Shown: positions 5,789 to 11,102 of the stretch, one piece after another
Layout: each line of letters begins with the position of its first letter
Position numbering within the stretch: the first letter of the stretch is position 1
Source of the DNA: Minisyncoccota bacterium
GTDB taxonomy: Bacteria; Patescibacteriota; Minisyncoccia; Moranbacterales; GCA-2747515
Direction of reading: 5' to 3'
Assembly (NCBI GenBank): GCA_938034715.1
Contig: CALHMM010000033.1
Span: 1 to 11,102, forward strand
Length of the DNA stretch: 11,102 nt
Made by a program: the position numbers and the translations under genes
Notes under the pieces: model-generated
Databases searched by the model: none
Told to the model about the DNA's origin: nothing
What the model saw: only the letters and a program-made list of their open reading frames with translations

Positions 5789-5814
5789 AACGCTCTTTTG
5801 TTAAATATTTCTAT

Positions 5815-5841
5815 AAAAAAATCTGCGTAGCAGATTTTTTT
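5815..5841. terminator. Bidirectional terminator between convergent genes
   Basis: Perfect 12-bp inverted repeat: seven A, then TCTGC, loop GTA, GCAGA, then seven T (5815-5826 with 5830-5841). It lies between the ends of the lysozyme-like gene (plus) and the FBPase gene (minus) and can serve both. Confidence 0.9.
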
Positions 5842-5869
5842 ATGGAAATTGTCTGATGTGTATGAATTA

Positions 5870-6805
5870 CTACTTACTGTCGGACATGATACGTATGACT
5901 TGATCTACTTCTTGTGATGATCCAAGGAGAAATGTTTCGCGCTGATGAGTGTGCGTAATTTTTTTGTCTAGCAATCGCTGTCCTGATTGTGTCGTTGCTT
6001 TTCCGGAGGCTGCTTCTATCAGTAGTCCAAGTGGTCCACCTTCGTAGAGTAGTCGTAATTTACCAGTTGGATGTTTCTGATCTGAGGGATAGATGAATAT
6101 GCCTTGGCCTTTCATGAGAATGTGGTTGATATCGGTGACTAGAGCGCCGGCGTACAGTAATTTATATCCACTTGAAATCCAGTGTTGCAGCAGATTTAAA
6201 TACTTAGGATCGTTTTTTGCATTGGCGACGTTCCCGGGTGAGAAATGCTTTGTTGTTGGGGTGATTTTTATATTTTCACGTAGCATTATAAAAACGTCTT
6301 GTTTTTGATCATACTCGAAAATGGTAGGAGCTTCGCCAAAACTTATAACAAATGTACAGCGTGGGCCATGTAGTGCGTAGCATCCTGCGATGAGTCCATC
6401 ACCAACTTCTTTGCCGATTGGGTTTTTGCTCCATAGCCCAATAATTGATCCAAATGTCATATTGACATCTCCAACGCCACCTCCATCGTATGGATCGTAA
6501 GCAACGAAGTACTCTTGGGTAGATGAAGTGATTTGGATGAGGTCTTGCTGCTCTTCGCTAGCTATAGTTTTTACGAGATTTGTTTGTGTGAGATGTTTGA
6601 TAAATAGTCCATCAGATGAGATGTCAAGAGGTGATTGGTTGTCGCCAGAGCTATTTTGACTTTTATCTTTTACAGTGTCTACTAAGCGAATATTTTTATA
6701 AATTTCTTTGGAGCTAGTGGCGCAGGCTAGAATAATTTTTTGAATTTCTTTGCTTTGGTTGCTGCGGCTGAGAAATTTTTCTAGAGTAGTCATTATTTCT
6801 GACAT
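5870..6805 (-). CDS. fbp: Class I fructose-1,6-bisphosphatase-like
   Basis: Metal-dependent sugar phosphatase, 311 aa; the family converts fructose 1,6-bisphosphate to fructose 6-phosphate in gluconeogenesis. Seen are SGDNQSPLDI (53-62), the SEE metal ligands (83-85), the metal loop DPYD (104-107), YALHGP (143-148), SPGNVANA in place of the usual S-x-NEGN (189-196), YAGALVTDINHIL (218-230), IFIYP (236-240), the strongly diagnostic GKLRLLYE (248-255), E264 as the last metal ligand, and HQR (287-289). The canonical GSSNID after DPLD is replaced by GGGVGD (108-113), removing the two serines that touch the phosphate. Substrate specificity may therefore differ. GKLRLLYE argues against inositol monophosphatase. 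The start ATG has TATAAT eight bases upstream and no Shine-Dalgarno. Confidence 0.85.
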   Translation of the reverse strand: MSEIMTTLEKFLSRSNQSKEIQKIILACATSSKEIYKNIRLVDTVKDKSQNSSGDNQSPLDISSDGLFIKHLTQTNLVKTIASEEQQDLIQITSSTQEYFVAYDPYDGGGVGDVNMTFGSIIGLWSKNPIGKEVGDGLIAGCYALHGPRCTFVISFGEAPTIFEYDQKQDVFIMLRENIKITPTTKHFSPGNVANAKNDPKYLNLLQHWISSGYKLLYAGALVTDINHILMKGQGIFIYPSDQKHPTGKLRLLYEGGPLGLLIEAASGKATTQSGQRLLDKKITHTHQRETFLLGSSQEVDQVIRIMSDSK

Positions 6806-6813
6806 TTAGGATG

Positions 6814-6819
6814 ATTATA
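6814..6819 (-). promoter_or_regulatory. FBPase -10 box, leaderless layout
   Basis: TATAAT on the minus strand ending eight bases before ATG 6805. A second TATAAT with extended TGT lies at 6825-6830, 11 bp further upstream, so two starts are possible, one leaderless and one with a leader of roughly 12 nt. Confidence 0.6.
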
Positions 6820-6892
6820 TCGGTATTATAACATTTGTTGATTGTGTGTGATGAGTATTTTGGCGGATGTTTAGTTTTGTGAATACTGCATG

Positions 6893-6898
6893 TATAAT
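6893..6898 (+). promoter_or_regulatory. GH1 -10 box, leaderless layout
   Basis: TATAAT in GCATGTATAATAA, ending seven bases before ATG 6906. It decides the start: the longer frame from ATG 6867 would place the promoter inside the coding region. Confidence 0.6.
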
Positions 6899-6905
6899 AA
6901 CCAGT

Positions 6906-8108
6906 ATGATAAAAAATGATATTCAAGAACCTCCTTTTTTGTGGGGTGTGACACATATTGCGCCGCAGGTCGAAGCCGCATGCCTAAGTAATGACTGGCA
7001 TTATGCATCATGTAGTGGTCACGTTCCTTCTGTGGGTAGCGGTGATGAGTATTTATCGCAGTATGTAGAGCATCATGACCATGTGGAGGCATTGGGCTGC
7101 AATGCTTTACGTGTCAGTGTAGAGTGGGCTCGCATTGAGCCAGAAGAGGGTGTTTTCGACGATTTTGCATTACAGCATTACAGGAAAATTTTCCTGGATT
7201 TGAAGCGTAGAGATATCCATGTTGTTTTGGGACTTTTTCATTGGAGTTTGCCTATATGGTTTGCTACGAGGTATGGGATGAAGCATCCCAGGGCGCGTGA
7301 GAAATTTGCAGTTTTTATGGAAAGGGTTTGCGCTGAGTTAGGTGATGTTGTTGATGTTGTAGTAATACTGAATGAGCCTATGGTCTATGTAGGCACCGGA
7401 TATTTGCGTGGACAGAGACCACCATTTCGCAGCAGTGTCATCGATGCCTATCGCACAGTAAGAAACTTGATTGGCATACATCGGGACACGTATGATCATT
7501 GGAAGAAAGTCTATCCACAAGCGTCTGTAGGCAGCACGCATCTGTGGAATGATATTCAAGCGCGAGATAGTACAAATGTAATTTCAGATAAAATCTTGTA
7601 CTTGATGGAGTGTGCTAGTGCGTATTTCCGTGTGCATTATGTCGTACGTCGTACGAGAGATCGAAGTGATTATTTGGGTATCAATTATTACACGAGCAAT
7701 ACTTTTTATCTTGGGAAGAAGGACGGTAAGTGGGGGCTGCACACCACAAATGATTGGCACAGCCCAGATGTTTGGAGGCATTTTGCTCACGGATTTGGTT
7801 GCGTTTTGCGTAGTGCAGCGAAATATGGTTTGCCATTGTATGTCATGGAAAATGGAAAGCCGTCGAACCCTGGGACAGAAGATGCTGATCGCCAAGAACT
7901 TTTGAGTGATCATGTTGCAGTTATGCGGCAAAAAAAACAGTCTCTGGACATCATGGGGTATTTTCACCATAGCCTCATGGATTGTTATGAGTGGGATAGT
8001 GGATATGACTTTAAATTTGGGCTTATTGAAGTAGATCGTGATACACTAGCATTACGCAGGCGAGAAAGTTTTTCTACATACAGAGGTATTATTTCTAAAT
8101 ATCTGTAG
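6906..8108 (+). CDS. Glycoside hydrolase family 1, compact form
   Basis: Retaining beta-glycosidase of family GH1 (beta-glucosidase type), 400 aa from ATG 6906 against 440-480 usual. The fold starts with FLWGVTHIAPQVEA (11-24), with the substrate-binding Q21. Next come RVSVEWARIEPEEG (69-82), LFHWSLPIW (110-118) with H112, the acid/base motif LNEP (155-158, E157), YLGINYYT (256-263), the nucleophile motif YVMENG (312-317, E315) and YFHHSLMDCYEW (352-363) followed by FGLIEVD (371-377). The last motif is normally YFxWSLxDNFEW; the Trp to His and Asn to Cys changes sit beside the sugar-binding E362-W363 and may change specificity. No signal peptide, so probably cytosolic. It is divergent from the FBPase gene, 100 bp away. 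Confidence 0.9.
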   Translation: MIKNDIQEPPFLWGVTHIAPQVEAACLSNDWHYASCSGHVPSVGSGDEYLSQYVEHHDHVEALGCNALRVSVEWARIEPEEGVFDDFALQHYRKIFLDLKRRDIHVVLGLFHWSLPIWFATRYGMKHPRAREKFAVFMERVCAELGDVVDVVVILNEPMVYVGTGYLRGQRPPFRSSVIDAYRTVRNLIGIHRDTYDHWKKVYPQASVGSTHLWNDIQARDSTNVISDKILYLMECASAYFRVHYVVRRTRDRSDYLGINYYTSNTFYLGKKDGKWGLHTTNDWHSPDVWRHFAHGFGCVLRSAAKYGLPLYVMENGKPSNPGTEDADRQELLSDHVAVMRQKKQSLDIMGYFHHSLMDCYEWDSGYDFKFGLIEVDRDTLALRRRESFSTYRGIISKYL

Positions 8109-8125
8109 GGATATGCTGTAATCGG

Positions 8126-8131
8126 TATAAT
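8126..8131 (+). promoter_or_regulatory. ygjP-like -10 box, leaderless layout
   Basis: TATAAT ending seven bases before ATG 8139, in the 30-bp gap after the GH1 gene. No Shine-Dalgarno is present. Confidence 0.6.
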
Positions 8132-8138
8132 AGCAGTT

Positions 8139-8711
8139 ATGGAAAAAAGACATATAGCGGAAATAGATTTGGATTATACACTGAAGAGGTATCGTCGACA
8201 AAAGCGTATCAATATGCATGTGCGTGATGATGAACTGCTTGTGACAGCAGCGCCACGTGTTTCGATCCGGGAAATAGAGCAAGCTTTGATTCACAACAGA
8301 GTTTGGCTTAAAGAGAATACAGCTCACCATGCACTACAAAGGACCTTGACCATTGATCCAAAGGTTGTCGCTAATCTTAAGAAGGTTTTACTCCCAAAAA
8401 TTAATGAGAAAATAAAGCTTTATAATAGTCACTATAATTATTCATTTAAACGTGTAACTATTCGCAACCAGAAGTCACGATGGGGGAGTTGTAGTTCTAA
8501 TGGAGCGTTGAGTTTTAATGTCCATCTATTGGTGCTGCCAGAGATTTTGCAAGACTATGTTGTGGTGCATGAGCTTTGTCATCTAAAAGAAATGAATCAT
8601 AGTCCTCGTTTTTGGTCGCTTGTGCAGGAGTGTATTCCAGAATATAAGAAATGTCGTAGAGCACTTCGCGCTCGAAGGATTGGTGTGGCTGTCACACATC
8701 AGAGTCTATAG
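8139..8711 (+). CDS. YgjP-like (DUF45) zinc metallopeptidase
   Basis: A 190-aa protein of the YgjP/DUF45 group, related to M48-type zinc peptidases. The diagnostic block is SRWGSCSSNGALSFN (113-127) followed by the zinc motif HELCH (144-148) and a third ligand in the NHSPRFW segment (H154), which is the family arrangement HELxHxxxxNHSxxFW. The first 100 residues are the usual mixed, basic family N-terminus. No signal peptide or membrane helix, so likely cytosolic. The cellular substrate of this family is not well defined; E. coli YgjP is the nearest named relative I can offer. It follows GH1 by 30 bp but appears to have its own -10 box. Confidence 0.9.
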   Translation: MEKRHIAEIDLDYTLKRYRRQKRINMHVRDDELLVTAAPRVSIREIEQALIHNRVWLKENTAHHALQRTLTIDPKVVANLKKVLLPKINEKIKLYNSHYNYSFKRVTIRNQKSRWGSCSSNGALSFNVHLLVLPEILQDYVVVHELCHLKEMNHSPRFWSLVQECIPEYKKCRRALRARRIGVAVTHQSL

Positions 8712-8736
8712 TTCCCTGGAAGGATTTTTTATTTTT

Positions 8737-8742
8737 TACTAA
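8737..8742 (+). promoter_or_regulatory. Weak -10 candidate for the methyltransferase
   Basis: TACTAA ending eight bases before ATG 8751. The match is modest, but the spacing equals that of the stronger boxes before neighbouring genes. AAGGA at 8720-8724 is too far away to act as a ribosome site. Confidence 0.3.
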
Positions 8743-8750
8743 ACGTTGCT

Positions 8751-9242
8751 ATGGTTGTAAAGCAATTATCTCTTATTTTGCATAATATTAGAAGTGCTCA
8801 CAATGTTGGGTCGATTTTTCGGAGCGCTGATGCTTCAGGTGTAGATCACATCTATCTTACTGGGTATACACCGCGTCCGCATGATGGCTCTATGCCGTAT
8901 ATGACAAAGCCAGAGAGAAGTATTGTAAAGATTGCACTTGGAGCCCAGGACACAGTTTCTTGGTCTGGTCATGATACGATTGAAGAGGTAATTTCTGCAA
9001 TGAAGTCACATGATGTGCAAGTCGTTGCTCTCGAGCAAGATGATCGAAGTGTGCCATATAGAATGTTTGAGCCAGAGTTTCCGCTTGCGCTTATTTTGGG
9101 TCATGAACCTACGGGTATTGATCATGATATTCTTGAAAAATGTGACGCTATAATTGAATTGCCAATGTATGGCACAAAAAAATCACTTAATGTGTCTGTG
9201 GCTGCAGGGATAGCATTGTATGCTATTATTGAGAAACGATAG
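8751..9242 (+). CDS. SpoU/TrmH-family RNA 2'-O-methyltransferase
   Basis: A 163-aa single-domain SPOUT enzyme that would transfer methyl from S-adenosylmethionine to a ribose 2'-OH of tRNA or rRNA. All three family motifs are visible: motif 1 NIRSAHNVGSIFRSAD (12-27) with catalytic Arg24, motif 2 LALILGHEPTGI (112-123), and motif 3 IELPMYGTKKSLNVSVAAGIALY (about 135-157), which forms the knotted cofactor site. There is no extra RNA-binding domain, as in TrmL or the small TrmH-like proteins. The target nucleotide cannot be told from sequence. It starts 39 bp after the metallopeptidase gene and has no Shine-Dalgarno. Confidence 0.9.
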   Translation: MVVKQLSLILHNIRSAHNVGSIFRSADASGVDHIYLTGYTPRPHDGSMPYMTKPERSIVKIALGAQDTVSWSGHDTIEEVISAMKSHDVQVVALEQDDRSVPYRMFEPEFPLALILGHEPTGIDHDILEKCDAIIELPMYGTKKSLNVSVAAGIALYAIIEKR

Positions 9243-9379
9243 GAGATTTTTCTGGTGGTTACGACAAATGATCACTGCGCAGTATTTGACTCTTTGTGCT
9301 GATTCGTTTCGGAAATGTGTGTGGAGTTATACATCGGTATTTCTTCTAGTCGTAGCATAGTAAAAAGTAAATTATTCTT

Positions 9380-9538
9380 ATGGATCCACTTAATGATCGC
9401 TATAAAGATATCAATACGATTTATGAAAGAAACTTGGGTACATGGCTTTGGGTATGGTTACCATTCTATACCCTCGGTTCGCTAATTAGAGAAGTAATTG
9501 CTAAACGTAGCGAAAAACAATCAGAAGATCAGCAATAA
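9380..9538 (+). CDS. 52-residue single-helix membrane protein
   Basis: A short frame from ATG 9380 to TAA 9536-9538. The product opens with MDPLNDRYKDINTIYERN, then has one hydrophobic, Trp-rich segment (about residues 19-36, LGTWLWVWLPFYTLGSLI) and ends in a charged tail with Arg, Lys, Glu and Gln. This gives one predicted membrane helix. I do not recognise a family. Support for it being real: the clean soluble-helix-charged-tail layout, a terminator starting directly at the stop codon, and no competing gene on either strand. There is no Shine-Dalgarno; TAAATT at 9368-9373 is a weak -10 candidate six bases from the ATG. Confidence 0.65.
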   Translation: MDPLNDRYKDINTIYERNLGTWLWVWLPFYTLGSLIREVIAKRSEKQSEDQQ

Positions 9539-9563
9539 AAAACACCCCGTAGGGGTGTTTTTT
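9537..9563. terminator. Bidirectional terminator, overlaps two stops
   Basis: Perfect 12-bp inverted repeat: AAAAAACACCCC (9537-9548), loop GTA, GGGGTGTTTTTT (9552-9563). It overlaps the stop codons of both the 52-residue protein (plus) and rplT (minus) and would end transcription from both sides. Confidence 0.92.
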
Positions 9564-9913
9564 TATTTTTTGTCGATTGTTTTTACTAAAGTTTCAAATG
9601 TACCCGGATTTTCCACTGCCATCTGTGAGAGTACTTTGCGATCGAGTTGGATGTTTTCTTTCTTCATCGCACTGATGAATGTGCTGTACTTTGATCCGTG
9701 GAGTCGAAGTCCATTGTTGAGACGCACGATCCAGAGAGAGCGCATTGTGCGTTTTTTTGTACGCCTATCTCTGTAGGCGTATTTACCTGCTTTGAGAATA
9801 GCTTCTTTTGCAGCGCGGTATCGTGTTGAGCGTCCCCATTTAAAGCCCTTTGCTAGCTTTAGGAGGTTTTTTCTTCGTTTGTTTGCAGCTACGCCGCGTT
9901 TTACTCGAGCCAT
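9563..9913 (-). CDS. rplT: 50S ribosomal protein bL20
   Basis: rRNA-binding protein needed for early assembly of the large subunit. From ATG 9913 the product is 116 aa, the normal length, starting MARVKRGVAA with the family blocks RRKNLLKLAKGF, YRAAKEAILKAG, YAYRDRR, RSLWIVRLN and LNNGLRLHGSKYS. A TTG 15 bases upstream (9928) also opens the frame, but MARVKRG is the conserved N-terminus. It is the last gene of the conserved infC-rpmI-rplT cluster, 42 bp after rpmI. A TATAAT at 9932-9937 on the minus strand in that gap may add a local promoter. The stop lies in the shared terminator. Confidence 0.97.
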   Translation of the reverse strand: MARVKRGVAANKRRKNLLKLAKGFKWGRSTRYRAAKEAILKAGKYAYRDRRTKKRTMRSLWIVRLNNGLRLHGSKYSTFISAMKKENIQLDRKVLSQMAVENPGTFETLVKTIDKK

Positions 9914-9931
9914 AGGGATGTTTACCAATAA

Positions 9932-9937
9932 ATTATA
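9932..9937 (-). promoter_or_regulatory. Possible internal rplT promoter
   Basis: TATAAT on the minus strand in the rpmI-rplT gap, 18 nt before ATG 9913. No -35 is evident. It would allow rplT expression apart from the rest of the cluster. Confidence 0.4.
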
Positions 9938-9955
9938 TGTCTGCAGTGATTTTCT

Positions 9956-10150
9956 TTAGCCAACCAATGCCTTTTTGACGTTTTTTTCATCTGTTTTGAA
10001 AAGTTGTTTGTCTGCGCGTTTAGCACGTGTAGCACTACCTGTTTCTTTGGCATTGAAGTGGTTTTGACCAGTTGATCGCCTTCGCACTTTTCCTCCTTTG
10101 GAAATCTTTACTTTTTTGACGAGCGCTTTTCGTGTCTTAATTTTTGGCAT
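9956..10150 (-). CDS. rpmI: 50S ribosomal protein bL35
   Basis: Small, very basic large-subunit protein of 64 aa, normal family length. MPKIKTRKALVKK at the start and the GGKVRRRSTGQNHF core with later AKRADK are the bL35 pattern. It lies between infC and rplT as in most bacteria, 98 bp after infC. TATAAG at 10162-10167 on the minus strand, 11 nt before ATG, is a possible local -10 box. No Shine-Dalgarno is seen (CCTACTATT precedes the ATG). Confidence 0.96.
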   Translation of the reverse strand: MPKIKTRKALVKKVKISKGGKVRRRSTGQNHFNAKETGSATRAKRADKQLFKTDEKNVKKALVG

Positions 10151-10248
10151 AATAGTAGGATCTTATAAATACAGAGATATCTGCAAAATTTAACATGTTT
10201 GATTAGTCTACAGTATTTGGCTGTTTCGGTCAAGTATGAATGTTGGCT

Positions 10249-10797
10249 TTACTCTGGGGCGATGATTGTATTAAATCCGCCAGGGAAACGTTTGATTTCC
10301 TCTTCTTTTTTGTAGGGAATTTCAATCATATCAAGAAATGCTTGGAGGTTTTGTCTGGCGAGGTCTTGGTAGGCTTTTTCACGTCCGCGCATGATGATTT
10401 CTGCCTTTACCTTGTTTCCTTTGGAGAGAAATTTCTCTGTTTGCTTTTTTTTGAATTCCAAGTCATGTTTGTCAGTTCTGAGACCAAGTCGTACACCTTT
10501 TGTTTCAACTCTTTTTTGTGATGCTTGGGCAATGCGTGCTTGTTTTGTTTGCATGTATTGAAATTTTCCGTAATCAAGGATTTTGCAAACTGGGGGATTT
10601 GCTTTTGGAGAGACTTCGACGAGGTCTAGTCCTGCTTCGTTTGCCATTGTGCGTGCTTGTTGGATATCAACTTCACCCTGATGCTCACCATTTTGATCAA
10701 CAACAACAACCCGTTTTGCTGTAATGCGCAAATTAGCCCTCATTTGTGGGACTTTACTAGCTGTTGATGTTGGTTTTCGGCGAAATCGTCTACGCAT
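10249..10797 (-). CDS. infC: Translation initiation factor IF-3
   Basis: Binds the 30S subunit, keeps it apart from 50S and checks the initiator tRNA-start codon pairing. From ATG 10797 it has 182 aa. The N-terminal domain contains the family signature ANPPVCKILDYGKF (67-80) after EAGLDLVEVSP (54-64). The C-terminal domain shows KGVRLGLRTDKHDLEFK (100-116) and IIMRGRE (134-140). A TTG at 10806 opens the frame three codons earlier, directly after TAG 10810-10812; infC genes often use rare starts, so this cannot be excluded. First gene of infC-rpmI-rplT. The N-terminal tail is rich in Arg (MRRRFRRKP). Confidence 0.96.
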   Translation of the reverse strand: MRRRFRRKPTSTASKVPQMRANLRITAKRVVVVDQNGEHQGEVDIQQARTMANEAGLDLVEVSPKANPPVCKILDYGKFQYMQTKQARIAQASQKRVETKGVRLGLRTDKHDLEFKKKQTEKFLSKGNKVKAEIIMRGREKAYQDLARQNLQAFLDMIEIPYKKEEEIKRFPGGFNTIIAPE

Positions 10798-10839
10798 AGA
10801 AAGCAAATGCTATTTGATAAAGTTGTTATAAGTGTGTGT

Positions 10840-10845
10840 ACTATA
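10840..10845 (-). promoter_or_regulatory. infC promoter, extended -10
   Basis: TGTTATAGT on the minus strand, giving a predicted start near 10833 and a leader of about 36 nt before ATG 10797. A second box TATAAC lies at 10825-10830. The leader has no Shine-Dalgarno-like sequence. Confidence 0.45.
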
Positions 10846-10904
10846 ACATAAGGTCGGTCCAAGTGCAAGGTTTTATTTGAGTTTGTGTATTGTTTTATAG
10901 TTGA

Positions 10905-11102
10905 TTATTTTTGCGGCACAAAAAAAATCAGGAATGAACCATCTATCTGAGCAACTGGTTGGAAGTTTTTTGTCCAGAGATACGAGTTTTTGTATGTAGC
11001 GCCTTGGGCAAAGATTGATTCTTGTAGTGGTGTCGCTGAGATTACATAATATCCAGGTTTAATCGGTCTAGTGGTCGGTAGAAGTGGGATGACATCTATG
11101 CC
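10905..11102 (-). CDS. C-terminal end of a membrane glycosyltransferase-like protein (partial)
   Basis: The frame runs uninterrupted from the window edge to TAA 10905-10907 and gives the last 65 residues of a protein whose start lies outside. The readable pattern is a Pro-rich entry (PLLPTTRPIKP), GYYVISATPLQES, a segment with LWTKNFQPVAQIDGS, and the hydrophobic end FLIFFVPQK. An ending of the type GxYvvSaxxLq...W...xPvaxiGxSixvy is familiar from the extracytoplasmic C-terminus of multi-pass glycosyltransferases of the GT39/ArnT-like kind, so I suggest that family tentatively. Codon periodicity and the long open frame support a real gene. It points the same way as infC, 107 bp upstream, with no visible terminator between. 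Confidence 0.65.
   Translation of the reverse strand, partial: GIDVIPLLPTTRPIKPGYYVISATPLQESIFAQGATYKNSYLWTKNFQPVAQIDGSFLIFFVPQK

Noticed and set aside
5870..6805. Inositol monophosphatase instead of FBPase
   Set aside because: GKLRLLYE, the SEE motif and the HQR near the end are FBPase features; only the loop GGGVGD is atypical.
6867..6905. Upstream start (ATG 6867) for the GH1 gene
   Set aside because: It would add 13 residues absent from the family and place the TATAAT box inside the gene. ATG 6906 gives the normal FLWGVT N-terminus at residue 11.
7584..7970. 128-codon frame on the minus strand inside the GH1 gene
   Set aside because: Shadow frame opposite GH1 catalytic motifs, with no start context or domain of its own.
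9268..9360. 30-codon frame (MITAQYLTL...FLLVVA) between the methyltransferase and the 52-residue protein
   Set aside because: No ribosome site, no promoter with the spacing seen elsewhere, composition not clearly coding and no recognisable family. Left as intergenic.
9914..9928. TTG start for rplT
   Set aside because: bL20 proteins begin MARVKRG; the ATG at 9913 gives this exactly.
1..11102. CRISPR array, insertion sequence, integrase or toxin-antitoxin pair
   Set aside because: No regularly spaced repeats, no transposase or integrase motifs and no terminal inverted repeats with target duplication were seen.

Overview
The window looks like a piece of the chromosome of a small-genome, AT-rich bacterium, most likely a Patescibacteria (CPR)-type lineage. 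This is inferred from compact single-domain genes, housekeeping genes mixed with short unclassified proteins, an almost complete lack of Shine-Dalgarno sequences, a tRNA without encoded CCA, and slimmed-down family members (400-residue GH1, 116-residue RaiA, DnaX with an incomplete zinc finger). No rRNA is present, so the lineage is not proven. The standard code fits: there are no in-frame UGA interruptions in conserved proteins. I see no phage, transposase, CRISPR or toxin module.

Layout. Bases 1-405 hold, on the minus strand, a tRNA-Gln(TTG) with a strong terminator. Upstream of it lies an odd 285-bp stretch with a partial second copy of the tRNA-Gln 5' half, fragments matching its anticodon arm, and a small reading frame. 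dnaX (minus) follows and is divergent from a plus-strand run of murB, raiA/hpf, lgt and a membrane-anchored lysozyme-like protein, which ends at a bidirectional hairpin near 5815-5841. A class I fructose-1,6-bisphosphatase (minus) is divergent from a second plus-strand run: a GH1 glycosidase, a YgjP-type metallopeptidase, a SpoU/TrmH RNA methyltransferase and a 52-residue one-helix protein. That run converges, through a shared terminator, on the minus-strand translation cluster infC-rpmI-rplT. At the right edge is the 3' end of another minus-strand gene, perhaps a membrane glycosyltransferase.

How the genes fit together. dnaX encodes the replicative clamp loader. murB and the lysozyme-like protein act on peptidoglycan, and lgt starts lipoprotein maturation. 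raiA, infC, rpmI and rplT serve the ribosome, and tRNA-Gln and the SPOUT methyltransferase belong to RNA metabolism. The FBPase and GH1 pair concerns sugar metabolism.

The most notable observations are: (1) a consistent promoter layout, with TATAAT-like -10 boxes ending 6-8 nt before the start codon, implying many leaderless mRNAs; (2) the tRNA-Gln half-copy and anticodon-arm fragments beside the intact tRNA, reading in frame with a small ORF; (3) an A7 slippery run in dnaX that on -1 slippage would give a 417-residue gamma-like product; (4) an FBPase with an altered metal/phosphate-binding loop; (5) a lysozyme-like protein with an unclassified N-terminal domain, one membrane helix and a duplicated 11-residue coiled-coil unit.
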